A DNA stretch of 64,000 bases from Chamaea fasciata (Eukaryota > Chordata > Aves > Passeriformes > Sylviidae): NCBI GenBank assembly GCA_029207755.1, contig JARCOQ010000002.1, forward strand, positions 46,455,744 to 46,519,743, in the 5' to 3' direction. Positions 51,949 to 64,000 of this stretch are shown here, piece after piece; within the stretch, counting starts at the first letter, position 1, and each line of letters starts with the position of its first letter. The translations under genes were made by a program, and so were the position numbers. The notes beneath the pieces were generated by a model, which saw only the letters and a program-made list of their open reading frames with translations, was not told the origin of the DNA and ran no database searches.

Positions 51949-54819
51949 CTACCATTCCATGCAGTCAGTACCCAAGCAATCTTCCCTGAATGCACTGTTT
52001 TCTTTGCTCTGAGTTCTGTCACAGGAGATCTCCACTGTCTTTTAGCTTGAAGGCTGGCTGCAGCTGCCTTTAAACTTCAGAGAGGATGAAGGCATCTCTT
52101 CCCGTAAAGTGCCTGCAGCAATTCCACCCTCCGAGCTGGCTTGATACTATCTGCAGTCATTTAAGCAGATATTGAATGAGTAAAGACTTACACATCAACC
52201 ATGTACTAAAAGAGTCTGAGGAATGGTATTTAACTTCATTGCCAATATCTTGAATTGCTGTTCCTAGCTTCTCCTGGTCTGTGTGCACATCCCTATCCCT
52301 TGCAAGCAGTCAGGCACAAAGCTGTTACATTAGTGATTCATGCCCTCAGCTAGCTCCACAGTCATGTCTAGGTCCAAGGGTATTATTCTGGACATAAATC
52401 TAGACATCAAACTCTATATATATGGCTTTTAGTTGGCCAAGGCTGTCTGAGATACCTCCTCTGACCAGGATTCATTGAGAGATGAGGATATGGTGCTCAT
52501 TAGTCTGGATGCAGACAGTTCGCAGGTAAGGGCTGAGGTCTGTGCCGCTGTGCTAAGGGTTTGGCTGCTGTGTTAAGAGTTGGAGTGAACTCGAAAGTGC
52601 AAGTGCTGAGGGCACAATGACAAACGCTTTCTGTCTGCACTGATCATCCAATGCTGGGAGGAAATCAGTGGCTACTTCGCCTCTATTCAGTGAGCTTGAG
52701 CTGGTATCCAGAGCCATTTCTCACTGGGCACTCATGGCTCAAAACATTTGAGGTCAATAAAGAAATATAATTTTTGCTATCTGATGAAAGCTGAGTAACT
52801 TCAATCCAGTTCCCTGTGGGCAAGTGTGTACTACCACTACTAACATCTGCAGGTGATCCAGCTGGCTTTCCACACAGGTCAATTACTTGTAGAGGCTTGC
52901 AGCTTGCAGCTGAAACTTACCTGGGCCCCCCTCAGGGCTGGGGTGTTTTAGCAAGGACTCACTCTGGTTCACGTATCTAAATCCATCAAAGGATGTTTTT
53001 GAAGCAGCACAGTTAGATTGCATAAGGTTGTGTGATATCTCTTGCTGTACTGAAAGGTTATCTCAGCTGGAAAACTCTGACTTGGTGCATTTCCAATGAA
53101 TACACTTCTGTGCAAGAGATGTAACAGTCCATTAGATAAAGTCTAATTTGCTACACATCTTGGTACCTTTTCAAGGAAGTTTAAGAGAGATTCTGTCTGT
53201 TGTTATTATCACAGCATTCTGACTATGCAGACCGAGCACCAGAGAGACATTAAAACCAATGACCACGACAGGGAAATGGAGCCAATCATAGTTTAAGGTC
53301 GTATCAGCTGAATCAAGCAATCTGTGAAAGAAGCATGAAGCCTGCTTAACGTGCTATTGCTTCTTATCAGACTGGGAATTGCTTTGATGCAGCAACCCAG
53401 TTCATCATGATAGTCAGTGGTGGGGAAAGCTGGGAGAATGTGAGGACAAGTAACATCAGCCTAGAAAGGTATTAAGATAAACTAATGAAACTAGAAAAGG
53501 AGAATGTGCAATGGGAAGTGGAATGTGGAAACATGAACTGTTTGCATGGTCTTTAGGAGAATTATATTTACCAAGTAATCTTGGTTATCTAATGCACACA
53601 GGCAGGGCATGTCTTTTATTATGTGTCTGCACAGCAACTGGCTAAATTACACATAAATATAATTGACGGTAATATTATTTTAATAACAGCAAGAAGAAAA
53701 TCAATGGAAGATGAGGTCTTCATGCAAGAAATCCTTCACAACAGCAACAGGCAAAGTTCAAAGCCTATTGTTCACAAGGATGTAGGCAGCATTCAAAAGG
53801 ATATACAGAAGCCGTGCATTGGTGTCAACTTCCAGCATAGCTGCACAAAACTTAAAATGTGTACCACAAGGTTTTAATTTAAAAAGGAATAGGATCCCCA
53901 TCTAGAATGGAAAGGAAATTAATCTTATTTCACTCATTTTTGGAAAAAAAAAATACATTTTTCCTAGTAAAGGGGAATTTCGTAGTTCAGAATTGTGAAT
54001 GTTAACACAGAATCATTTTAGTCCGGTAAAAGACTTCGATGACCAGACAAATGCAATTTTTTTCATGTAAGTGTAAAGATAGAAAGTATCAGAAACATGA
54101 CCATTTTTTATTATTTTCTTGGTTTTTTATGACATCATTTGTAGAGAGTGACTAGCTATCAAAGGATGTTTCAGAAACATCACAAGGGCAATATTCAAGC
54201 TCATCAGTTGATCTACAGTAGTAAACATGTGTGGTATATTTACAGTGTAGCTTTCTGAAAGTGGGAAAAGCTTTCCTGGATTTTTAGTAGGTAAGGAATT
54301 GCAGTTGCCATGTATAAATTTGTTCAATCTCACTTGAGAGAGTTTTAAAACTTCTAAAGAAATTCCTACCTAAAAACTCATGGTTGGTGCCAGAAAGAGA
54401 CAAAGACATGACTGAGGGGTTTGAGTCTTTAGGACTGAGGCTAAAAATCAAGAAACTTAATATTTATCACCCCCCTCCTCCCAAAATCTGACATATCCAT
54501 ATAACAACTTACATCATTCTCAGATCTGCTGGTTGAAAGAGAAAAAACACCAATCTATTCTAAGTATAGCACAGTGTCTATTTGCTTTCCTGTGTAACAG
54601 GAAAAATAAAGTAGTGCTTGGGTGATCCTCTGAAGAAGTCTAGGAAGATGCTTTGTGAGAAAGGGAGCTAGATAATGGAATATCAGGCTGCTACCAAGCA
54701 GAGAGAGATAAGATGTTTATGGCCAGAAATAGCCTGATTTCTTTTATAGAAGATCTTGAAAAATGTAGGTCCCGTGTGTCATGTGAAAGGTGAATGAAAT
54801 CATGGTAGCCTTCAGTGAC
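51949..54819. other. Intergenic, no confirmed gene
   Basis: No repeat or RNA gene recognised. A minus-strand stretch at 52921-53049 is open for 43 codons and ends at a strong gtaagt donor (see findings). Confidence 0.45.
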
Positions 54820-55142
54820 TATCACATAATCACTAAGATTGGAAAAGACTTCTAACATCATTGAGTCCAACCCAGCACTGCCAACTCCACCACTAAACCA
54901 TGTTCCCAAGTGCCACATCCACACGGCTTTTAAACACTTCCAGGGATGGTGACTCCACCACTTCCCTGGGCAGCCTGTTCCAGTGCTTGACAACCCTTTA
55001 GGGGAAGAAATTTTCCTAATATCCCATCTAGATCTCCCCTGGCACAACTTGAGGCCATTTCCTCTTATCATATCTCTTGCTATGTGGAAAAGAGACCAAC
55101 ACCCACCTTGCTAGAATCTCCTTTCAGGAAACTGTGGAGAGC
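54820..55142 (-). mobile_element. CR1 LINE fragment, reversed
   Basis: Begins with a reversed tail, 'atcacataatcactaagatt', then 'catcattgagtccaaccc', 'ccaccactaaaccatgttcc', 'ccacttccctgggcagcctg' and 'cttgaggccatttcctctta', all CR1 blocks in order. It is 5' truncated near the conserved 'ctcctttcaggaaactgtgg' block. Confidence 0.94.
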
Positions 55143-56592
55143 TTTTTACTAGTTAATAAGTGTTAGCCCATGGATTTACACTTCAGTTTGAAATTAGGCT
55201 CCTAACTTTTAGATACTGTGGAGACAAGACATCCTGACATGATCTGAGTGTCTTTCATGGACCACCAAACCATTTCTCTGGAAGTTAAGGCATGTGGCAG
55301 TTCAAGGAGTCAGGTCCATGGCAAGCTTCGCCTCTGAGATACAATGGCTTCATTCCCAGTGTGCTGCGTTAGATTCTTGATGCATGCAGGGATCATAAAA
55401 GAGATAAGTGACTTGCCCAAGCACACTAGAGTCTGAAAGGCAACATGACCTTTATGCAATTAATTTGCTTTCAAACAACTAATAAGCACTGGTAAATATT
55501 GGCCCAAAGACAGCAGTGAAATAAACACTATGAGTCTGGGTCCCATCCTAAAGCCCTGGGAGCTCATTCTCAAAAGTTTCTTTAGTTGTATCAGTACAGA
55601 ATGAAGTCTTCATGTTGCAGGGCAAATGTGCTCATGGGCCTGGAGCTTAGACCTTTACCATAAGCTGTTTTCTCCCACTGACTTTCTCTGATCTGGAATA
55701 TGGCATGGCATCGATGGTGTCTTACAATGTTCAGCTCATCTTTGGCCCTTTGGTCCTATCCAAACTGCCCTAGCTCTCACTGGCCTTGGCTATAAGGGCT
55801 CCAAACAAAACTTCTTTTCCTGCAATTCAGCCACTGAAGCAATTTAGCAGTAAATTCAACAGACACCTGCAAGGTCAGACTTCTGGACTAGAGAGCCAAG
55901 GCCAGGGGAGATCCAGCTGAGCCCAGAACACTGCACATCACCCTCTCGGGCCATGGAGCAGAGCATGCAGACCCACAATGTCATGCCAGAACAGCTGCTT
56001 TCAGCAGCAGAGGGATAAATACAGTACCCTCAAAGCACCCAGTCCTTCTCAATTTATTTTCCTATGAGCCCCAAACCTTTCAGGGACATTCAACTCAAAA
56101 TGCCAGCAGTGTTTCAGACTGGAACAGGACACTTAGAGTACATTGTGAGACACTTGGAGTATATTGATCGGCCCAAGAAGGCAAGATAAAATGGAGACTT
56201 ATTGAAGCTGGCCAATGTAGCAGCTGCCTTCTCCTCTCAGCACATAGTTAATATGTTAAAGCTTCTGTTTGAGTGTAAGAGAGATGAAAAACAGGAAAGA
56301 AGTCTGAAAACATAAATTGAGAAGCTGTTGGGGAACAAAGCTATGCAAACAGAGGATTTTTATTAGCTCTGATTGCAAATGCAAAGTAGAAATTGCTATT
56401 TTAATGGAGGTGCATGTGCAAATATAACCAGAAAGACCAAATAAGCAGAGAGAAATCTCAGACGTGTCAGAAAAGCGTGAACTAGGAAGTAAAGTATAGC
56501 CTGCAGGCTGGAGAATGGCATAAAAAACAGCAGAGGTCCTGTTCTCTCAGGCACCTCAGTCCCTGTGTTGATCATTGGTTTTTGTTTTGGCT

Positions 56593-56623
<31 letters not shown>

Positions 56624-58870
56624 TAGTCCAGAGAATTGTATTGCATAATGACCTGACTATTCCTTGTCCAAGTGACTGGATGAATATGCCCTGCTGAGGC
56701 CAGAAATAGCAGCCTGTTTTGGGCTGCATTTGACATGTTCACCTGAGAAGTTATGGACAAGCAAATTCTGCTAAGTTATGTATGATCAGGGACATCACTT
56801 TATTAGGGACCATAACGTTTTGGAGTTGGGGTACTTGGGTATATTTATCAAATAATACTCAATCATTTATATTCCCCTTATATATTTGGGTGCCCATGTC
56901 AATCAGAACATTACCCTTACCAGTCCCCAGTACACCCCAGGAATGGTGCTCCTGCAGTTTTCATCACCAGGGCTTCAAAAGTACTCTAAAGCTGGAGATG
57001 GCTGTAGGGTGCACCAAGTCAGCTTGGCCCCACCAAGACAATTTTTAAGCTGCTTTGGCCTTTCCCTGGGAGAAATCACAATCACCTTTCACAGATTTTC
57101 CCACTCAGGAAAACACCTTAGAAAACAGGTTTCCTCTGATACAAAGGACAGTAGAAAAAACTGTATATATAAGCAGACATATAAAAATCCACATAGAACC
57201 ACGATGAAGGGAAAAGTCCTATACCTCCAACTTCATTAGATGAATTTTATTCTTTGCAGAATTGAAGGTCAATCGGATGAGCTTGCCCAGGACAACCAGC
57301 AAGCAAACCTTGAGCTGCTCTAGCAGACCTCAACCCAGTCAGCAGCTTTCCTGCCAGCCTACTCGCGGCAGCTGCGCGCCGCTTAAGTGCCTCTGAGGAT
57401 TGAGACCTGGAGAGTAAATAGCTGTCCACAGCTGCTGGGAATGGAGCCCTCACTTAATGGTGCTTGAAGCTACCATCACCTAGAGTGGCCAAAGTATGAT
57501 TTTTGGATATGTGGAATTGTTTATGGTTTTGGGGTTTTTTGTGGTGGTTTTTTTGTGTTTTTTTTTTTTTTTTAAGTGTTTGCCAATTTACAGGTTTATA
57601 CCATTCTGGCAGGTTCACTTGTTCACACAGGGATTGAGGCTACTGCCTGTGATTTGTGAGGTGCACTGTGGGTCCTTTCCTTCCCCCTCACACATTTCCC
57701 ACCACTTCCTCTGAGAACAGCACAGCTGGAGTTATGATCCCACACACCTCGGGGAAAGGCAGGCAAAGGAGTCATGCAAGGAATTGGGTACTGCCATGCT
57801 AAGCGGGGCTATGCCTGAAGGTTAAACATTCCCCTTCCTTTGAGAGGGAAGTCATGCACCACCACCTCATCCCTGTGGCTGAGTTTAGGCCACTCTGCAG
57901 GAGAAAATGTGACATTTCAGGGGGTCAAGCAGGGCACCTACATCGGAGCTTGACACTGTAGCCCAAGGTGAAATCATTTCCCTGAGGGAAGTGATGGGTT
58001 TCCAGTATGACTTGTATCGATCTGCAGCCATCTGAACATGGTCTTCAGGACCAGGGAACAGTGAGAGGGACTGGACCTGAAAGCAGTTACTTTAATATAG
58101 TCTTTTTGTACCCTATCTATGGTTACAAGATGAAAAGGATATAGCATATCCCCAAGAAGAGTTCATTTGTTTTGAGTAGCCCTTGAATCACTGGAGGCAG
58201 GTCTGATGAAGGTGTTGACAAACACCGAGAAGAGTCCTGTTCCACTCCTGAAAGTGGAATTTGTGCACTTGCACAAAACCAAGGGGCTGAAGCTGAAACT
58301 AAGGGTAAGAGGCACTGAGCTGTGCAATGCAGGTCAGGCTGGGTGGTCTGCATAATTTGTCTAGACTTCAAAACCTGTGAGCATGTCTCAGGAGAAAGGT
58401 GGAATTACGGTTTCTCCAGTTCATTACACAAAAGCAATGATGATAATTGTACTGACACCCCAGTTTGCACTGGGAGAGCTGACCAGTACTGCTTTTTATG
58501 AGAACCCACTTAATGCTGAACACAGCAGGCTTATGTGATGGCAGAGAGGCCATGAATGGCCTCAAGCCCCAGGTTCTTTCATTAAGTCTTTCCTCGTATC
58601 CACTGGATCAATTTTACCTGAAATGTTTGCTGCCCCTGAGCAGTGAGGAGGAGGCAGGAATGCTAAAGATAACTCTGTAAACAGAGAAGGCATGGAAGGG
58701 TCAGAGATCAGGGGAAGGATCAATATGTTGTCCTGTCCAAGGGGATTAACAAATTATAACCAAGGGATAGACATCATCAAAACAAATTTTCTTTCTTTAA
58801 GACAAACCACAGATTATTTTCTAGCCTTCATGACACAAAAGTTCAGATTCCTGGGAAAATCAGGAAACAA
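55143..58870. other. Intergenic, no gene seen
   Basis: No gene recognised. Contains a direct pair GACACTTAGAGTACATTG / GACACTTGGAGTATATTG (56128-56145, 56149-56166), poly-T runs at 56592-56613 and 57558-57573, and a tiny CpG cluster near 57361-57385. Confidence 0.5.
56592..56613 (+). repeat. Poly-T tract
   Basis: Twenty-two consecutive T, followed by an AT palindrome. It could be the reversed tail of a retroposed sequence, but no body is recognised beside it. Confidence 0.9.
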
Positions 58871-58931
58871 CATCATCATCATCATCATCATCATCAACAA
58901 CAACAACAACAACAACAATAATAACAATAAC

Positions 58932-58973
<42 letters not shown>
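58871..58973 (+). repeat. Compound microsatellite (CAT)8(CAA)8(AAT)n
   Basis: Eight CAT units (58871-58894) pass directly into eight CAA units (58895-58918) and then into an AAT array with two CAA-type interruptions near its left end. Degenerate AAT/ACT units continue to about 59030. An apparent poly-Asn frame across it is an artefact. Confidence 0.97.
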
Positions 58974-58974
<1 letters not shown>

Positions 58975-59030
58975 TTAATAGAAGTACTACTATTACAACC
59001 AGTAATAATTATTACAATAGTAATATTAAT

Positions 59031-62000
59031 CCAGACATGCCCCTACAGAAGAGGTGAGTAGGTGTGGGTTCAGCTGCCTGTTGCTTTTGCAGTTGAAATG
59101 CAGTGTGCATTTGGGTGCATTTGCACACCCGGGATGTCCCCGGCAGCCTGCAAGAGGCTAGCACAGGAATAAATCCTGACTTTCTGCAGTACCCAAACAA
59201 GCTTCCCAGCAACTTTCTGGTTGTTGTTCCTCCTCCTTTCAGGCACCTCTTTGTTCTGCTTCCTGGCATCTGTAGCCTCATCTCCTTTATTCCTTTTGCT
59301 GCCTTTTCTTCCCCTCACTGCTCCTGGTTCCTTGTTCTGTGTGGGTCCCAGGGTCTCCCCCAACCATGTCAATGTCAAGATCATGTGAGGTAGGAGAGGC
59401 TGCAGGGGCTAGGGAAGGTACCCCTGATGCCACCCAGCTTGGGGTGCACGATTGTTCCTGCAGGGAGAGAAGGGAGCAGAAAGAAGAGTGGAGAAGCAGA
59501 GTTGGAAGGTTCTGGTCTCACTGATCCATTCCTAGGACTGAGAAAAAAACACAACATCCATCTCTTGGAAGAGCAAGGATTTCAGGTTCCCCTCAGTTAA
59601 CTGGGTACCAAGATATTCTGCTGTCTGATGCTCAGAAATGCTGTGTCTACCTGGGCTTCTCTTCTTTGCAGGGGTCTCTGCATTGCACAGACTCTGCTCC
59701 CCAGAACTGTGTCCCCGGTCCAATTACCTTTCCAAACGTTGTTGAAAGAATTCCTAAAGCTTTTCCTTCATAGCCTCTCCTTTTCCAGCAGCCCACCTCT
59801 CCTCTCTCTAGGGGCTCCACTCCTGACCAGTGCTTCTGCCCCCCCTGAAAGGCCCAGCTCTGATGGCAAGGGGAGCTCAAGTACCCTGGGACACTGAAAA
59901 CAACCACATCCCAGCTCATTTAGCCACCACTAATCCATAGTGAAATCATTGCTTTAACGCCAAAAGGGTCTCTGTTTTGCATTTGGTATTTAAGAACTTG
60001 ATGAAATATCAAGGCAATAAGTGGCTGATCCCCACCTTACTGAGCATGGACTGTCAGCTATGAAACCATCATCACTGTCCTTGCCTCTCAATTTCCACTT
60101 GTCTCTTCAGTTTTTGCTCCCTCCTGCCACTGCCACCCCATGCAACAACAAGTCAGATTTTCCATCAAGGACTTCTCCTGCCCATTTGTCAGGTTCTCCT
60201 TCTCCTGCTCCATTTGATTAATTGGCAAGGTACCAGCACTTGTAGCAGCAGACATCACAACCACTGATGCAAAATCTTTGTTTATCCACCCTCAGTTCTG
60301 TAGTATGATGCTGAATAAACAGGCTGGGCAAAAAAACCCGAGTTAAGGCTCCCTTCAGATATCAAGGTACTATTTTCCCTTCTAACATTAAACTCTGTGG
60401 GAGGGGGTCCACTAACACAACTCTACAAGGTACACAGTCATGGGTGGTGGGAGAAGGGACTGTCTTGCTGGAGAAGTACTCAGAAAGGCTGTACCCATCA
60501 GCTCTCCAGCACTGGCTTGGAGAGTTACCCTGACATGCCTCTGACAGTTGCTGCCTCTCTGACTCTGGTTCCCCAAAAGACAAAAATCTTTCCCCAAAGC
60601 TTAGTCTTGCTTAGTTGAATTGGAAGCTCACTGGCTTGGGTGCTGTGGGCTCTAGGCTCCCAGCTGGCAGAAGAGCCTCAACATATTGTCACAGCATCCT
60701 GCTCACTGAGCTGTGTGTGTGGGTTAATGCACATTCTGGTGCCTATGCTTCTGTGAGTGTGTCTGGACAGCAGCACCTCTCCTCCTGCACCCCTTTCCCT
60801 CACTCTTTCACCATATGTGGGAGGACAGAGTGGGCAGAAAGCACCTCAGCCCTGAGAAACAGCCCTGAGCCTGCATCATGGCTCACAGCGTGGAAAGGTT
60901 GTGTGCCAGGACTAAAGGATGAAACCCTACTGGGGGGATTGCCAGAGGCAATTTCGTGACTGCTTGCCTAATCCTTAGCTCCCAGTTTGGGGCCATTTTG
61001 GGCCTCTTCAAGTAAGAAAAGTGCATACTTGGGATCTGTCCATCACCCTCATGCAAATAGAGAGCAGAAGACTTTATTCAGGAAGAAGGCACCTTCAAAT
61101 ATCTGACATTGCCTCTCCAGAGGAGAATGAGAAAACACATGAATATTTTAGATCAGGCATTTATTTGTTTTATTTGTTGAAAACTGTGAGTCTTCCTCTG
61201 GTGGAAAAGGATCTCATGCAGGGGGTTAAAACCAGTTGTACTGCTTTTAAAATCATCTGGACGCAAGTAAACTTCTGCTTCAAGAAGGATTCAAGGTTGC
61301 CCGTGCAGTCACTAAGAGACCATGGATGGAAAAGAGCTGTAAGAAAAACCAGCCCTCAGTAACACAAGAGATGTGGGGCTGTTTGTTTCCACAACAGCAG
61401 CAGCAGCCGCGCTGCTCAGAGAGCATCCAGGTGATTCCAGCCCTGGGAAAATGGGGACGTTATAAGCTTCTGTGTAAAAGTAGCGTCTATCTTTGCTTCC
61501 CTTTTAACAAGATTAGTCTTGCTTTTCTCTCCCTCTTTCTTTTGCTGTCTGCTGGCCACCTCTGTGCTCTCCCACTAATGTGATTAGCGGTGCATGGGGA
61601 CCATACTGGCAGCAACTGTCACAAAGATCTCTGCTTACTTGAGTGCACCTCTTTCCTCAATGAAACATCTTGTGTTTATGGTCACAGGGGGTATTGTTAA
61701 CTCCTGGATTCGAATAGAAAGGGATATTTACGACCCTCCCATAAAAGTTGATTCAGGGAGACATTTAGGAAAGAAAGGGACAGAAGACAGATGTGTTTCC
61801 TACCACAGATGCTGAGGAGGTTCAATTGTTCTGCATATGTAATGACTTTTTATGGTTCCTTACAAATGCTTTCCACACTGCTAGAAAGGTGCCTAAGTCA
61901 AATACGCATAGTCACTTACAGAAGACAATTTAGTGACCATACAGGACACTACAACTTTATATCTTGTTAAATATGTCAGAGATGGGCACCACTACACATA

Positions 62001-64000
62001 CAACAGGAAGGGGAATATCTGCCTGCGCTGAGTCATGGCTACCCTGCTGCCTTCCTCACTGCAGCTCTGCTTTCATTTAATATTTCCTGGGGCTTTCAGA
62101 GCATGTTTATTGTCATGCCCATATGGTTAACACTTACAGCACCTATTGATTTTTTTTCTAACTGAGGCACATTATCGGTGTTACATTGACACCTGCAATT
62201 TGTGTCTTCCCTAAAGAGCAGAAAAAGAAGGCTAAGTCTTCCTAACTGTGCAAACAAATAAGTACTTGTAGGTGACAGGACTGGAAATGTTGCCAGATTA
62301 TAGGTCCGAAGAGAACAGTTGACCAGTGACTGAAGCATAATTACAGTCAAGAGACAAAAAGGAAGATGGCAAATTGCTATGCTATCCTAACAGCAGCCAG
62401 AGGATTCTTGGTTACATGATACTTATGCCTCAGGCCGGCTGGTTTTACTCTCTGATGTGAACTCCTGCAGGGTGACAAGAGTTAAGGTGAGTGTAGAGGA
62501 GGAAATTTATACCTCAGGGGGTGAGATGAGCTGGTGACTATTTATAGCAGTGGAAGATCTGGCTGAAGCCACTGACTCTGGTTCCTCTGTGCTCCTGTGA
62601 CAGAAACAAAGCAATTTCCCAAGAAGTTTTATGCCAAAAATGTTGTGCATAAAGTGTATGTGCACTAAGATGCCTGCAGAGAAATGCAGCTCATCACAGC
62701 TGCACCCACCATCCTCCCACTGTCATCCAAGGGATCAAGGCTGACACAGACTGAGGGCAATGTCCTCCTGTCCTGATGCAAACAGAAGAAATGGAAAAGA
62801 ATGGCAGCATGAGATCATCGAGGAGCTTGTGCACCTCCTTTTGTGCTCAGACACAAGTATTTCCATCGGTCTGTGGGTTTGCAGAATAACAGAGCAAAGG
62901 AGCGTTTCCCTGGATTGAGTCACACTCTTACCAAGTTAGCTATGAATTTAAATCCCAGGCAGGACAGGCTCGAGTTGCAAGTAGATGGTTAATTTTCAAA
63001 TATCCAGAGGGAGTCCAGCTTGTTATAATTCAGAGCTGAACTCCCACTATGTGGGCAGTGTTATCAGGGTTACTGTACCTGTCAGATCAATTTCCTGCAG
63101 AGTGCAATTCTACATGGGAACATCTCAAAAAGGGTTCTGGCCAGGTTTCCTGCATAGACAAGTAATTTCTAATGATTTTGTAGCAATGGATACCTCTTTG
63201 TCTAACAGTTGGGAATACCAACGTCAGTACTGCATTCTCATGTCATGAGTGTCCATTCATTACCCTGGGAAAATATAACATTCCCAGATGGGGAACCTTT
63301 CTTTGTCTGGCAAATAATTAATAATGAAACTACAAGCTGCAGCTTGTCTCATGTGCTCATACAACAAATGGTACTTTCTTTGCCTGTGAATGAGCAAGGT
63401 AAAAACCTCATGGGATAGAAAGCATGTCTGCAAAAGCCAAACCTCACTTGCTAGAAAAATTTGGGTGAAAATGACTGGGGAACAGCCAAGTACAATAAAG
63501 GCTGGAGTAAAAAAATGTTATGACTCACAGAAATGCCTGCTCAGGGGAAGGCAAGCTCAGCTACAGCAATCTCATCTCTCAGGAGATTTCAGGTATGCTC
63601 CATCCAGATTTCCTCTGACATGGATAAGTAGGCACCCTCTGGGATTTACCTAACCATGATAGTAGTGAACGCAAGAGTCCCCCTACCCCACGCAGCTGAA
63701 GTGGAGACAACAGTGGAGCCTGGATAGTAGGGGAAGAAGGCACACTGCAGAGAGCATTAGACTCCTCCTGCCAGCAACACAGTGCTTCTTAATGTGAGCT
63801 TTGTTAATGTTCAACTGCCTTGGGAGAAAATAAGCTCTGACGTGTGTTTCTGGTTTCCAAGGATCTTGCATTATTTCTAGAACTGTAGGGTCTTACCTCA
63901 TCCTCCAAGATGCTGTATTTTCATGACCAGCTGCTCTCATCACATGCTTTGCAGGCCAGACCATCCCATTAGGTCCTCTACCAGCTTTATTGACATTTTA
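59031..64000. other. Intergenic right end, no gene seen
   Basis: Short open frames on both strands without recognisable products, no CR1 copy and no RNA gene seen. A short CAGCAGCAGCAG run lies near 61397. The window ends in unremarkable sequence. Confidence 0.5.

Noticed and set aside
58692..59057. Poly-Asn protein
   Set aside because: Translation of the CAT/CAA/AAT microsatellite.
11690..64000. Possible GTF3A exons, expected next by synteny
   Set aside because: No Cys2-His2 zinc-finger coding pattern is seen on the plus strand anywhere in the window.

Overview
This window looks like vertebrate nuclear DNA, most likely from a bird. It contains two intron-bearing genes with GT-AG splice sites, CpG-rich promoters and AATAAA polyadenylation signals. 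The recognisable interspersed repeats are nearly all CR1 LINE fragments with the 3' ends usual in birds, and overall repeat density is low. I see no prokaryotic gene organisation, no tRNA or rRNA gene and no CRISPR array.

Left part (1-11,700). After a short flank and a reversed CR1 fragment, a CpG-rich promoter at about 830-1430 drives RPL21 (eL21, 160 aa). RPL21 has a non-coding first exon that begins in a pyrimidine tract, then five coding exons ending at 5682. Its introns carry more than filler. Intron 3 contains a convincing C/D box snoRNA whose position fits SNORD102. Intron 4 contains several strong hairpins that may include an H/ACA snoRNA (SNORA27 is the expected neighbour). Intron 1 contains a CR1 copy. 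About 4.8 kb further on, a second CpG island with a 19-bp tandem array of GC boxes precedes RASL11A (236 aa, four coding exons, 10529-11592). RASL11A is an atypical Ras-like GTPase without a prenylation box. The adjacent, same-strand RPL21-RASL11A pair matches the conserved vertebrate block USP12-RPL21-RASL11A-GTF3A (order from general knowledge; only the two middle genes are seen here).

Right part (11,700-64,000). I find no supportable protein-coding gene in these 52 kb. They hold six CR1 fragments, one of them very old with recognisable reverse-transcriptase remnants, a 137-bp GGAA microsatellite, a GGAT repeat, a compound CAT/CAA/AAT repeat, homopolymer tracts and a few small CpG-dense patches. 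On the minus strand between about 47.2 and 53.1 kb several stretches look like spliced exons. They do not join in one frame, so I report them as candidates for a non-coding or lineage-specific antisense transcript and not as a gene.

No new biological system is evident. The most useful leads are the structured RPL21 introns, the tandem GC-box array at RASL11A, the CpG/CTCF-like patch near 43.5 kb and the possible antisense transcript near 50 kb.
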